Source of the DNA: Lachnospiraceae bacterium
Lineage (GTDB): Bacteria; Bacillota; Clostridia; Lachnospirales; Lachnospiraceae
Direction of reading: 5' to 3'
DNA length: 14,629 nt
NCBI GenBank assembly: GCA_017651385.1
Contig: JAGCCY010000215.1
Coordinates: forward strand, 1-14,629
Numbering within the stretch: the stretch's first letter is position 1; every line of letters starts with the position of its first letter. The notes under the pieces were generated by a model, which did no database searches, was not told the DNA's origin, and was given only the letters and a program-made list of their open reading frames with translations. Shown here one piece after another: positions 6,784 through 14,629 of the stretch. The position numbers and the translations under genes were made by a program.

Positions 6784-9700
6784 ATGGCATTGTCTTTTGT
6801 GTATGGACCCGCAGGTGCGGGAAAAAGTACATATGTACAGGATTTTCTGGTCGAAGGTTCCCTTAAGTATCCGGACAGGAATTTTTTTCTGATCGTACCG
6901 GACCAGTTCACTATGCAGACCCAGGCGGATATAGTAAAAAGGCACAGATCGGGCGGTATTCTCAATATCGATGTGCTTTCTTTTTCACGCCTTGCTTACA
7001 GGATATTTGAAGAGACCGGAGCCCCGAAAGAGCTTATCCTCGACGATACCGGAAAGAGCCTTGTGATAAGGCATGTTGCTTTTGAGGTTGAAAAGGATAT
7101 GCCTTATATAGGGCCTAATCTTGATAAAACGGGTTTCATTCATGAGATCAAATCTTCGATCTCGGAATTCATGCAATACAATATATCGCCGAAAGACCTT
7201 TTAAATCTTTCCGAAAAAGGAGAACGCGGGCTTTTTAAGGGAAAGCTTAAGGATTTAAGCGTTATATACGATGCTTTTGTGAAGTTTAATGAGGGAAAGT
7301 TCATAACGGGGGAGGAACAGCTTGATATCCTGTGTGATAAGCTTGCTCTTTCGGAGATAATCCCCGATTCGGTCTTTGTGTTTGACGGATTTACCGGTTT
7401 TACGCCCGTTCAGGAGAAGGTGATCCTTACGCTTTTAAAACTGTGCAGGGATGTCTATGTGACGGTCACGGTTTCCGCACCAGAGAGCATAAATGAGACC
7501 GGGTCTCCGGAAAAACTTTTCTATCTTTCGAGGACAACCGCCAACAGGCTTATCTCAAAAGCGGGCGCGGAGGGCATAAAGCGCGGGGAAGATGTCTCTT
7601 TATGTGCTTCGGCACACGGGAGGTTTAAGGATTCCAAGGAGCTTACGCATCTTGAAAAGAATCTTTTCAGATATCCGTATGAAAAATATGATGAAAAATG
7701 TCATGATATAGAGCTTTTTAAGGCCGAGAACATAAAGACCGAGGTCGATGAAGTGTGCCTTCGCATCTTAAAGCTTATCCGTGAGGAAGGCTATGCATAC
7801 AGGGACATCGCCGTAGTAACGGGAAGTCTTGAAAGCTACGCGGATTATTTCGAAAGACGATTTAAAGAGCTTAATATTCCCTGCTTTATAGATAAGACCA
7901 GGGGAATAGTCTTAAATCCGTTTACGGAGTTTTTAAAGAGTGCATTAAGGATAGTATCCGGCAATTATTCTTACGATGCGGTATTTCATTTCTTAAGATC
8001 GGGCTTCACCGATTTTTCAAGAGAAGAGGTCGACCGTTTTGACAACTATGTAAGAAGCTTAAATATCCGCGGAAAAAGCGCATATCATAAGGATTTCACC
8101 AAAGTTCAGAGAGACCGCTTAAGAAATCTGGACAAAGACGACAGTGCGCTTTTGGATGTTGAGAAGTTTAACGATATAAGGAAAAGACTCATCGATGAGA
8201 TGGCTGTCCTTGAAAGGCCTGCAAAAACGGTCTCGAATCACGTTAAGAACCTCTATGAATTCCTAAGAGCCAACAGATCGTATGAGAAGCTTCTTAAATT
8301 TGAAGATGATTTTGAGGCTTCGGGCGATCTTTCAAAAGCAAGAGAGTACGGTCAGGTATACAGGCTTATAATGGATCTTCTCGATACGCTTGTTTCGCTT
8401 ATCGGAGATTATGAGATAAAACCCGAAGAGTTTTATCGTATTTTTGATGCGGGCATAACGGAGGTTACCGTGGGCACCATTCCCGCAAATGTGGACAGGA
8501 TCGTGGTGGGAGATATCGAAAGAACAAGGCTTAACGAGGTCAAGGCACTGTTCTTTACGGGTATCAACGACGGAAATATACCGAAGAACGTATCGCGCGG
8601 CGGCATCCTTTCGGAGCCTGACAGGGAAGTGTTCAAAGAGTTTAATTTTGAACTTGCGCCGTCACCTTCCGAGGAGATGTACCGTCAGAAGCTGTATCTT
8701 TACATGAATCTTTGCAAGCCTTCAAAACATCTGATTCTTTCTTTGGCCCGCACGGACAGGGACGGCAAGGGGATCAAGGCGGCTTACCTCGTGGGAGTGC
8801 TTTCAAAGATGTTTCCCGGTCTTAATGCAGAGGAGATCACCGATATACCGTCTGCGGAAAGGATCACATCGCTTAATGACAGCTATCGCCATTTTGCGGG
8901 TATCTTAAGGAAGATGGCGGTCGGGACCGCGGATGATGATGAAAAGAAGCTTGCGGCTTCGCTTTATAAAGTCTACAGGGAGAATTCGGACGACGATCTG
9001 TACAAAGACATGACCGATTCTGCTTTTAAGGAATACGTGGCTTCTCCTTTGTCAAAAGAGATAGTAAAGCTTATATACGGTTCGGTCATTAATTCGAGCA
9101 TAAGCCGTATGGAACTTTTTGCGGGCTGTGCCTATGCGCATTTCCTTAAATACGGAATGGGCTTAAAAGAACAGGCGGAGGCGGATTTTAGTGCCGCGGA
9201 TCTTGGCAGCGTATATCATGCGGTCCTGGATAAGTTTGCCTTAAAGCTTGAAGAAAACGATCTGTCGTGGGCGGATTTTTCGGACGAGGAAGGAGAAAAG
9301 TTCTTAAAGGATGTCATAAGCGACTGCGTGAATGATTACGGCCAGGGTATGTTAAAAGAAGATTCAAGAAGCTTATACACCGTGGTCAAGATAGAAAAGA
9401 TCATGAAGCGCACGATCGATACGCTGAGATTTCAGATGAAGCGCGGAAAATTCTCACAAAGAGCCCATGAGATCCCGTTTGACAGGGAGCTTGACTTAAG
9501 CGACGGCACGAAGCTTAAACTTAACGGTATTGTGGACCGTGTGGATCTCTACGAAAAGGACAATGATATATTCGTAAAGATCGTGGATTATAAATCGGGC
9601 ACAAGAGACATAAACATTTCAAATGTATATTTCGGTCTTGAACAGCAGCTTGAAGTATACATGTCGGAGATCATCAAAAAAGAAGCAAAGAACAATCCGG

Positions 9701-10212
9701 GAAGATCGGTCTATCCGGCCGCCATGCTGTATTACAGGCTTGATAATCCCATCGTCGAGACGAATGATCCCGACAAGCTTAAAAAGGAGATATATAAAGA
9801 TCTTAAAATGACCGGAGTCGTGGAGTCTTCCGAAGCCACAAAAGAGGCGATCGATACGGAGTATAAGGCCGAATCGCTGGTGGCTCCCATAAAAGAAGCC
9901 AAAGCGCCCAAAGACGGTGAACCCGTAAAGCCGGACAGGAGTATGTTCTCGGCCTCCGAGCTTAAGAGCATGCTGGACTATACCGACAGAATGGTCAGGC
10001 GTATAGGTGAGCGGATAACCGGCGGAGACATATCCGTATCCCCGTTTGTAAATGACAAAAAGGATGCGTGCCAATTCTGCAGGTTTAACGGAATATGCAG
10101 ATTCGACGAGGATATTCCGGGATTTAAGTCAAGGAACGAAGGATTGCTTACAAGCGAAGAATTAAGAGAAAGAGTGTGCGGAGGTAAAGGCGATGCCGAT
10201 TACTTATTCTGA
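6784..10212 (+). CDS. addB: ATP-dependent helicase/nuclease subunit B (AddB)
   Basis: 1142 residues, close to the length of Bacillus subtilis AddB. AddB pairs with AddA to resect double-strand breaks and load RecA; in the family AddB supplies one nuclease and recognises Chi. Walker A is GPAGAGKST (8-16). The nuclease domain near the C-terminus shows D918 in GIVDRVD, then D935-Y-K937 in VDYKSG, the PD-(D/E)XK pattern. Four Cys fit the known AddB 4Fe-4S cluster: C782 in GCAYAHFLKYG, and C1096-x2-C1099-x5-C1105 in CQFCRFNGIC. The frame opens at a TTG (6751), but the ATG at 6784 puts the first strand and Walker A in the usual place; its ribosome site (AAAGG, 6772-6776) is modest. The gene overlaps addA by 20 bases, implying coupled translation and equal dosage. 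Confidence 0.96.
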   Translation: MALSFVYGPAGAGKSTYVQDFLVEGSLKYPDRNFFLIVPDQFTMQTQADIVKRHRSGGILNIDVLSFSRLAYRIFEETGAPKELILDDTGKSLVIRHVAFEVEKDMPYIGPNLDKTGFIHEIKSSISEFMQYNISPKDLLNLSEKGERGLFKGKLKDLSVIYDAFVKFNEGKFITGEEQLDILCDKLALSEIIPDSVFVFDGFTGFTPVQEKVILTLLKLCRDVYVTVTVSAPESINETGSPEKLFYLSRTTANRLISKAGAEGIKRGEDVSLCASAHGRFKDSKELTHLEKNLFRYPYEKYDEKCHDIELFKAENIKTEVDEVCLRILKLIREEGYAYRDIAVVTGSLESYADYFERRFKELNIPCFIDKTRGIVLNPFTEFLKSALRIVSGNYSYDAVFHFLRSGFTDFSREEVDRFDNYVRSLNIRGKSAYHKDFTKVQRDRLRNLDKDDSALLDVEKFNDIRKRLIDEMAVLERPAKTVSNHVKNLYEFLRANRSYEKLLKFEDDFEASGDLSKAREYGQVYRLIMDLLDTLVSLIGDYEIKPEEFYRIFDAGITEVTVGTIPANVDRIVVGDIERTRLNEVKALFFTGINDGNIPKNVSRGGILSEPDREVFKEFNFELAPSPSEEMYRQKLYLYMNLCKPSKHLILSLARTDRDGKGIKAAYLVGVLSKMFPGLNAEEITDIPSAERITSLNDSYRHFAGILRKMAVGTADDDEKKLAASLYKVYRENSDDDLYKDMTDSAFKEYVASPLSKEIVKLIYGSVINSSISRMELFAGCAYAHFLKYGMGLKEQAEADFSAADLGSVYHAVLDKFALKLEENDLSWADFSDEEGEKFLKDVISDCVNDYGQGMLKEDSRSLYTVVKIEKIMKRTIDTLRFQMKRGKFSQRAHEIPFDRELDLSDGTKLKLNGIVDRVDLYEKDNDIFVKIVDYKSGTRDINISNVYFGLEQQLEVYMSEIIKKEAKNNPGRSVYPAAMLYYRLDNPIVETNDPDKLKKEIYKDLKMTGVVESSEATKEAIDTEYKAESLVAPIKEAKAPKDGEPVKPDRSMFSASELKSMLDYTDRMVRRIGERITGGDISVSPFVNDKKDACQFCRFNGICRFDEDIPGFKSRNEGLLTSEELRERVCGGKGDADYLF
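10180..10184 (+). promoter_or_regulatory. addA ribosome binding site inside addB
   Basis: GGAGG lies eight bases before the addA ATG at 10193 and within the last codons of addB, which stops at 10212. The arrangement fits translational coupling of the two subunits. Confidence 0.75.
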
Positions 10213-13200
10213 GGATCAGCTTAAAGTCATAAACTCCCGGGGCAGGAACCTTATTGTCTCGGCTGCCGCCGGCGCGGGAAAAACTTCCGTACTTGTGCGC
10301 CGCATTATCGAGCGCATCACGGATAAAGAAAACCCCATCGACATAAACCGGATACTCGTTGTTACTTTTACGAGAGCGGCTGCGGGAGAGATGAAAGAGC
10401 GTATAGCCGCAGCTCTTGAAGAGGAGCTTACAAAGTTTCCCGAAGACGGACATCTTCAGCGTCAGGCTACTCTTGTGCACAATGCGAATATCACTACGAT
10501 AGACAGTTTCTGCCTTGATGTTCTTAAGAACAATTTTCATAAGATCGGGGTGGATCCTTCGTTCAGAGTGGCGGGTGAGGGCGAGACAGACCTTTTAAAG
10601 GCCGATGCCATGGAAAATGTAATGACAAGCGCTTACGAAAAGAACGATCCCGAGTTCTTTAACCTGATCGATTGTTATGTGAAAAAGGACAAGGACACAA
10701 ATGTAGAGGACAATATAAAGAGTCTTTACAATTTTGCGATGAGTTACCCGTGGCCGGAAGACTGGCTTAAAGGCTGCTTTAAGGCCTATGAATTAAACAG
10801 CCCCGAAGAGTTTGAGGAATCGGAGCTTTTAAAGCGTGTCTGCGATGTGGCAAAAGATGTTTTTAAGAACGCGGATGTCCTTCTTGAAAGGCTTTACGAT
10901 GTTATAACCACACCGGGCGGGCCGGAGATCTACGAGCCCACGCACGAAGAGTTATGTAAACTATCTGAAGAGGCGCAGGCGATCTTCGAAAAAAGGGACT
11001 ATGTAAAGGCCTCCGAATTTATGGCTTCTCACAGTGTTCCGCAGTTTTCAATGAAAAATGATGAGTCGGATCCCGTGCTCAAGGAGACGGCCAAGGAGTT
11101 AAGGAAGGCATATAAGGATAAGATCGACGCTCTTAACAAAGCGTTTTTTGGCATATCGGTAAAAGAACAATATGACGCCATGCGCACTGCGGGCAGGACC
11201 GTTAAGGTTCTGACAGAGCTTACGATCGATTTCATGAAGGAATTTGAAAGGCTTAAAAGAGAACGCAGCGTGATCGACTTTACCGATATGGAGCATATGG
11301 CGGTAAAGATACTTATCGAGGATTACAAGGGCTTAAACGAATATAAGGTTACCGATGTCGCGAAGGAATACAGGCAGATGTTCGACGAGGTCATGATCGA
11401 TGAGTATCAGGACTCGAACCTCGTGCAGGAGATAATCCTTGCGGCGGTCTCACATCAGGGGACCGATCTTATCGACAATCGATTTATGGTCGGAGACAAG
11501 AAGCAGAGCATATACAGGTTCCGTCTTGCAAGACCTCAGATATTTACGGCAAAAGAAAAAGAATACAAAGAGAACCCCGATTCTTCGGAAGTCATATATT
11601 TAAAAGAAAACTATCGAAGCCGTAAAGAGGTCGTGGACAGCGTGAACAAGGTATTTAAGGATATCATGTGTGAGGAATACGGCGGGAGTGCCTACACCGA
11701 CGACGAAGCGTTGTATGCCAGGGCTGAGTTTCCGGAAGCGGAAGGTTATAAAACAAAGATAATCCTTACCGAAAATTACGGTAAGACCGTTAAATATGCA
11801 AGAAAATGGGAAGCAGAGGAGCTTGTGAGACTCATAGATTCCCTTGTGGGTCATAAGCTTGTGTATGATAAAGACAAAAAAGAAATGAGAAAGGCCTCAT
11901 ATAAGGATATAGCCGTTTTGATGGGCACGCCCACAAAATGGACAAAGGACATAAGCGAGGCGCTTTCCGACCATTCCATACCGTTCCATCTTGAAGGAGT
12001 GGGGACCTTTTATGAATCACAGGAGATAAGCGATATCATCAATTTTTTAAGGATCATAGACAATCCGCTTAACGATATAGCTCTCTATGCGACGATGACC
12101 TCGTATTTCGGAGGTTTTGACGACGAATACATGGCTTACATAAAGGGTGAAGGCGAGAAGAGTGAATTTTATCTTTGGGATAAGGTCATTGGCCGGCTTT
12201 CGCGTCATCCCGATGATGAACGATTAAAGAAGTTTACGGATCTTGTTAAAGTCTACAGGGATTTAAGCATATATACGCCTATAGGGGAGCTTATAAACCG
12301 TCTTGTGACCGATACGGGGTTTCTTCTCTATGAAAGTGCGTCCAGAAACGGCAAGCTTCGCGAGGCCAACATAGAACTTCTCATAAAGAAGGCTTCGGAT
12401 TATGCAAAGACCAGTTTTTCCGGAATATTCCACTTTTTAAGATATGTCGAACTTCTTAAAAAGACAGGCGTCGAGGAAGGCGAAGCCGGTATATTCGATG
12501 AGAATTCCGATACCGTAAGGGTTATGAGTATCCATAAGAGCAAGGGACTTGAATTTCCGATCTGTATCGTAGCCGCCATCGAGGACGCTTTTATCACAAA
12601 AGATCAAAGCGGTGAATTTGTGCTCGATATAGACGACGGTATAGGCGCGGATGCCATAGATCCCGAAAAGCGTGTAAAGAGCGCTACCATAAAAAGAAAG
12701 CTCATAAAGAACAAGATAGCTCTTGAAAGCCTCGGCGAAGAGATAAGGCTTTTGTATGTTGCGATGACAAGAGCCAAAGAACAGCTTATCCTGCTAGGAA
12801 GTGTTAAGGATGCGGGGACGTTCTTTGAAAATCCTTCGATCTTAAAGCCCAATTCTTTTCTTAATCTTTTAAAAGCGCCCGTGATGAAGAACGGCTTTGA
12901 GTTTTTCGAAGTAACTGCCGTAGATCCAAAAGATTTTGAACTTACGGACACGGCAAAGGTCTTTGATGTGAAAAATGCCAGGGCAGAGCTTGAAAATTAT
13001 AAGGCTGATGACAGACTTTCCGATGATATAAAGGCTTTTATAACGTTTGAATATCCTTACAAAAATCTCGAAAAGCTTTATACAAAGACCACGGTTTCGA
13101 ATCTTAAGATGGAGGCCATGGAAGAGGTTCAGGGTGAGACGGAGAAACTTTTTGCCGAAAGAGAACGAAGCGAGTATGTGCCCGTTTTTGCCGGCGGCGG

Positions 13201-13726
13201 AGTTACGGTATCGGGAACCGACAGAGGTACCGCATATCATACGCTTTTAAGATTACTGGATTTTACAAAGCTTCCGTCGGAAAAAGAATGGAGAGGCCAG
13301 CTTGAAGCGGCTGTAGAAATAGGAAAGACCACCAAAGAAGAAGTCGCTCTTGTAAACTTTTCAAAGTTATCCGCATTCGCTTCAGACGATATGGCAATGA
13401 GGATGCATAAGGCAGCCGTTTCGGGCAGGCTTTATAAGGAGCAGCCGTTTGTCATGGGCGTACCTGCCATAAGAGTGGATCCGGCTTTCCCCGAAGATGA
13501 GACCGTTCTTGTGCAGGGTGTTATCGACGTGTTCTTTTACGAAGGCGATGAGATAGTGGTCCTTGATTATAAAACGGACAGAGTTGATACGCTGGGCGAA
13601 TTGTCCGAACGTTACAAGGCGCAGCTTGATTATTACGCAGAGGCTTTGCAGAATCTTACAGGTAAAAAAGTCAAAGAAAAGGCCCTTTATTCCTTTGCAC
13701 TAAACTCAAGTGTTTCGGTTTCGTGA
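10193..13726 (+). CDS. addA: ATP-dependent helicase/nuclease subunit A (AddA)
   Basis: 1177 residues, a UvrD-type (SF1) helicase with a C-terminal nuclease; B. subtilis AddA is similar in size. Motifs in order: Q motif YSEDQ (5-9); Walker A AAAGAGKT (24-31); Ia VVTFTRAAAGEMKER (56-70); II D403-E-Y-Q-D407; III MVGDKKQSIYRFR (432-444); IV LKENYRSR (470-477); V VMSIHKSKGLEF (777-788); VI LLYVAMTRAK (853-862). The RecB-like nuclease shows H1016 in GTAYHTLLR, D1112 in QGVIDV and D1125-Y-K1127 in LDYKTD. All catalytic residues are present, so the subunit should be active: AddA translocates 3' to 5' and cleaves the strand it tracks along, while AddB cuts the other. It acts in the cytosol on broken chromosomes and feeds RecA recombination. 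A promoter for the next gene begins at its stop codon. Confidence 0.97.
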   Translation: MPITYSEDQLKVINSRGRNLIVSAAAGAGKTSVLVRRIIERITDKENPIDINRILVVTFTRAAAGEMKERIAAALEEELTKFPEDGHLQRQATLVHNANITTIDSFCLDVLKNNFHKIGVDPSFRVAGEGETDLLKADAMENVMTSAYEKNDPEFFNLIDCYVKKDKDTNVEDNIKSLYNFAMSYPWPEDWLKGCFKAYELNSPEEFEESELLKRVCDVAKDVFKNADVLLERLYDVITTPGGPEIYEPTHEELCKLSEEAQAIFEKRDYVKASEFMASHSVPQFSMKNDESDPVLKETAKELRKAYKDKIDALNKAFFGISVKEQYDAMRTAGRTVKVLTELTIDFMKEFERLKRERSVIDFTDMEHMAVKILIEDYKGLNEYKVTDVAKEYRQMFDEVMIDEYQDSNLVQEIILAAVSHQGTDLIDNRFMVGDKKQSIYRFRLARPQIFTAKEKEYKENPDSSEVIYLKENYRSRKEVVDSVNKVFKDIMCEEYGGSAYTDDEALYARAEFPEAEGYKTKIILTENYGKTVKYARKWEAEELVRLIDSLVGHKLVYDKDKKEMRKASYKDIAVLMGTPTKWTKDISEALSDHSIPFHLEGVGTFYESQEISDIINFLRIIDNPLNDIALYATMTSYFGGFDDEYMAYIKGEGEKSEFYLWDKVIGRLSRHPDDERLKKFTDLVKVYRDLSIYTPIGELINRLVTDTGFLLYESASRNGKLREANIELLIKKASDYAKTSFSGIFHFLRYVELLKKTGVEEGEAGIFDENSDTVRVMSIHKSKGLEFPICIVAAIEDAFITKDQSGEFVLDIDDGIGADAIDPEKRVKSATIKRKLIKNKIALESLGEEIRLLYVAMTRAKEQLILLGSVKDAGTFFENPSILKPNSFLNLLKAPVMKNGFEFFEVTAVDPKDFELTDTAKVFDVKNARAELENYKADDRLSDDIKAFITFEYPYKNLEKLYTKTTVSNLKMEAMEEVQGETEKLFAERERSEYVPVFAGGGVTVSGTDRGTAYHTLLRLLDFTKLPSEKEWRGQLEAAVEIGKTTKEEVALVNFSKLSAFASDDMAMRMHKAAVSGRLYKEQPFVMGVPAIRVDPAFPEDETVLVQGVIDVFFYEGDEIVVLDYKTDRVDTLGELSERYKAQLDYYAEALQNLTGKKVKEKALYSFALNSSVSVS

Positions 13727-13751
13727 CACATTTAAATCTTTATGCTATAAT
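13723..13751 (+). promoter_or_regulatory. Promoter of the patatin-like gene
   Basis: GTGACA (13723-13728) and TATAAT (13746-13751) are separated by exactly 17 bases, with a TGC extension before the -10. The -35 overlaps the addA stop codon (TGA 13724-13726). Transcription would start near 13758, leaving a leader of about 58 bases. Confidence 0.75.
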
Positions 13752-13815
13752 AACTGAGTTATGTTTGAAAAAGAGAGGGAAAGCCTATTTTAGATACGGG
13801 CTTTGTGAGTGAGTA

Positions 13816-14629
13816 ATGAAGGGTAAGGTAGGAATAATCCTTGAAGGCGGTGCGATGAGAAGTATCTTTACCGCCGGCATCATGGATTTTTATCTCGATA
13901 AGAATATAGATATTCCGAATATTCTGGCTGTATCGGCAGGCGCTTACGCCGGTATGAATTATGTGTCGGGACAGAGAGGACGTATCATAGATTCCGTTGT
14001 GGAGCCGCTTCGGACCGAAAAACTTCTCGGAGCATCGGTTTTCTTTAAGACCGGAGATTTCTTCAACATGGATCTTCTTTTTAACAGGATACCGAGATAT
14101 GACTGTCCTTTTGATTTTGAGGCGTTTAAGAATTCGGACAAGCGCTTCATAACAAGTACGATCGATTGCAATACGGGCGACCCCGTATACTTTGACAAAT
14201 TTGATAACTTTGATGATTTTCTTCAGATCATCCGCGTGGGAAATTCGCTTCCGCTGCTTGCAAGAGTAAGCTATATGAACGGCGTGCCCATGATGGACGG
14301 CGGTATGGCGGATGCCATTCCGATTGCCAAGGCGCTCGAAGAAGAGTGGGACAAGATCATAGTGGTGTTCACCCGCGATATTTCATACAGAAAGAGTCCT
14401 AAGGGCGATATATACAATTCCCGTATAGTCAAATTGCTCTATCACAAGTATAAGGGACTTTTAAAGGCCATAAACGGCCGCCCCAAGAAGTACAACGATT
14501 CCATCGAACTTTTAAACAAGCTTGAAGCGGAAGGAAAGGCTTTTGTGTACCGCCCCGAAGGCGTTACGCTTACCAACAAAGAGTCCGATCCCGATGTTCT
14601 TTTAAAGTATTACGATGTCGGTTACAAAT
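13816..14629 (+). CDS. Patatin-like phospholipase family protein, 3'-truncated
   Basis: The frame has no stop to the right edge; 271 residues are visible, probably nearly the whole protein. The start is fixed by an in-frame TGA at 13810-13812; no strong ribosome site is seen, only GAGTGAG close to the ATG. The glycine-rich oxyanion loop is LEGGAMRSIFTAG (9-21). The nucleophile elbow is AVSAGA (38-43) with Ser40, and the second catalytic residue is D161 in MMDGGMAD, completing the patatin Ser-Asp dyad. The NYVSGQRGR segment after the elbow is typical of the bacterial YjjU-like branch. The first Gly of G-x-S-x-G is Ala here. The likely role is cytosolic acyl-ester (phospholipid or lysophospholipid) hydrolysis; the true substrate is unknown. 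It has its own promoter after addA, so a link to DNA repair is not implied. Confidence 0.9.
   Translation, partial: MKGKVGIILEGGAMRSIFTAGIMDFYLDKNIDIPNILAVSAGAYAGMNYVSGQRGRIIDSVVEPLRTEKLLGASVFFKTGDFFNMDLLFNRIPRYDCPFDFEAFKNSDKRFITSTIDCNTGDPVYFDKFDNFDDFLQIIRVGNSLPLLARVSYMNGVPMMDGGMADAIPIAKALEEEWDKIIVVFTRDISYRKSPKGDIYNSRIVKLLYHKYKGLLKAINGRPKKYNDSIELLNKLEAEGKAFVYRPEGVTLTNKESDPDVLLKYYDVGYK

Noticed and set aside
9619..10074. 151-codon minus-strand ORF within addB
   Set aside because: It lies opposite a well-supported addB nuclease region with all its catalytic and cluster residues, so it is a shadow frame.
13761..13793. A 10-codon ORF (MFEKERESLF) in the leader of the patatin-like gene
   Set aside because: It would begin about three bases after the predicted transcript start with no ribosome site, and it has no regulatory codon run.
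13780..13804. Hairpin AAAGCC/GGCTTT after addA
   Set aside because: Only six base pairs with a 13-base loop and no T run, so it is not a credible terminator or riboswitch.

Overview
The window looks like chromosome of an anaerobic Firmicute, most likely a Lachnospiraceae-type Clostridium relative. The reasons are AddAB instead of RecBCD, a DUF6062 protein (a family I know mainly from Clostridia), AGGAG/GGAGG ribosome sites, mid-range GC, and closely packed genes. Species cannot be told. No RNA gene, insertion sequence, phage gene or CRISPR array is visible, and no stretch longer than about 215 bases lacks a gene.

Region 1 (left edge to 4789, plus strand) holds three genes in a row that encode unusual surface or secreted proteins. 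The first is cut by the left edge. The second and third are tandem, diverged paralogs. Each has a short cytosolic N-terminal module (MAxYxPPEGxxLD, with two D-x-x-[TS]-G-x-[YF]-type motifs 27 residues apart), a Pro-rich stretch, a KKSK patch, one membrane helix and a different extracellular part. I do not recognise a function. This is the most novel part of the window. It ends at a bidirectional hairpin terminator shared with the convergent genes on the other side.

Region 2 (4881 to 6572, minus strand) is a two-gene operon behind a good promoter (TTGTAT-17-TATGAT). It encodes a PfkB-fold protein whose catalytic Asp is replaced by Asn, then a DUF6062 protein built as two Cys/His modules.

Region 3 (6784 to 13726, plus strand) is addB-addA, overlapping by 20 bases, encoding the two-subunit helicase-nuclease for double-strand break repair. 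All expected motifs of AddA and the nuclease and iron-sulfur parts of AddB are present.

Region 4 (13816 to the right edge, plus strand) is a patatin-like acyl hydrolase with its own strong promoter, whose -35 box overlaps the addA stop codon. The gene runs off the window.
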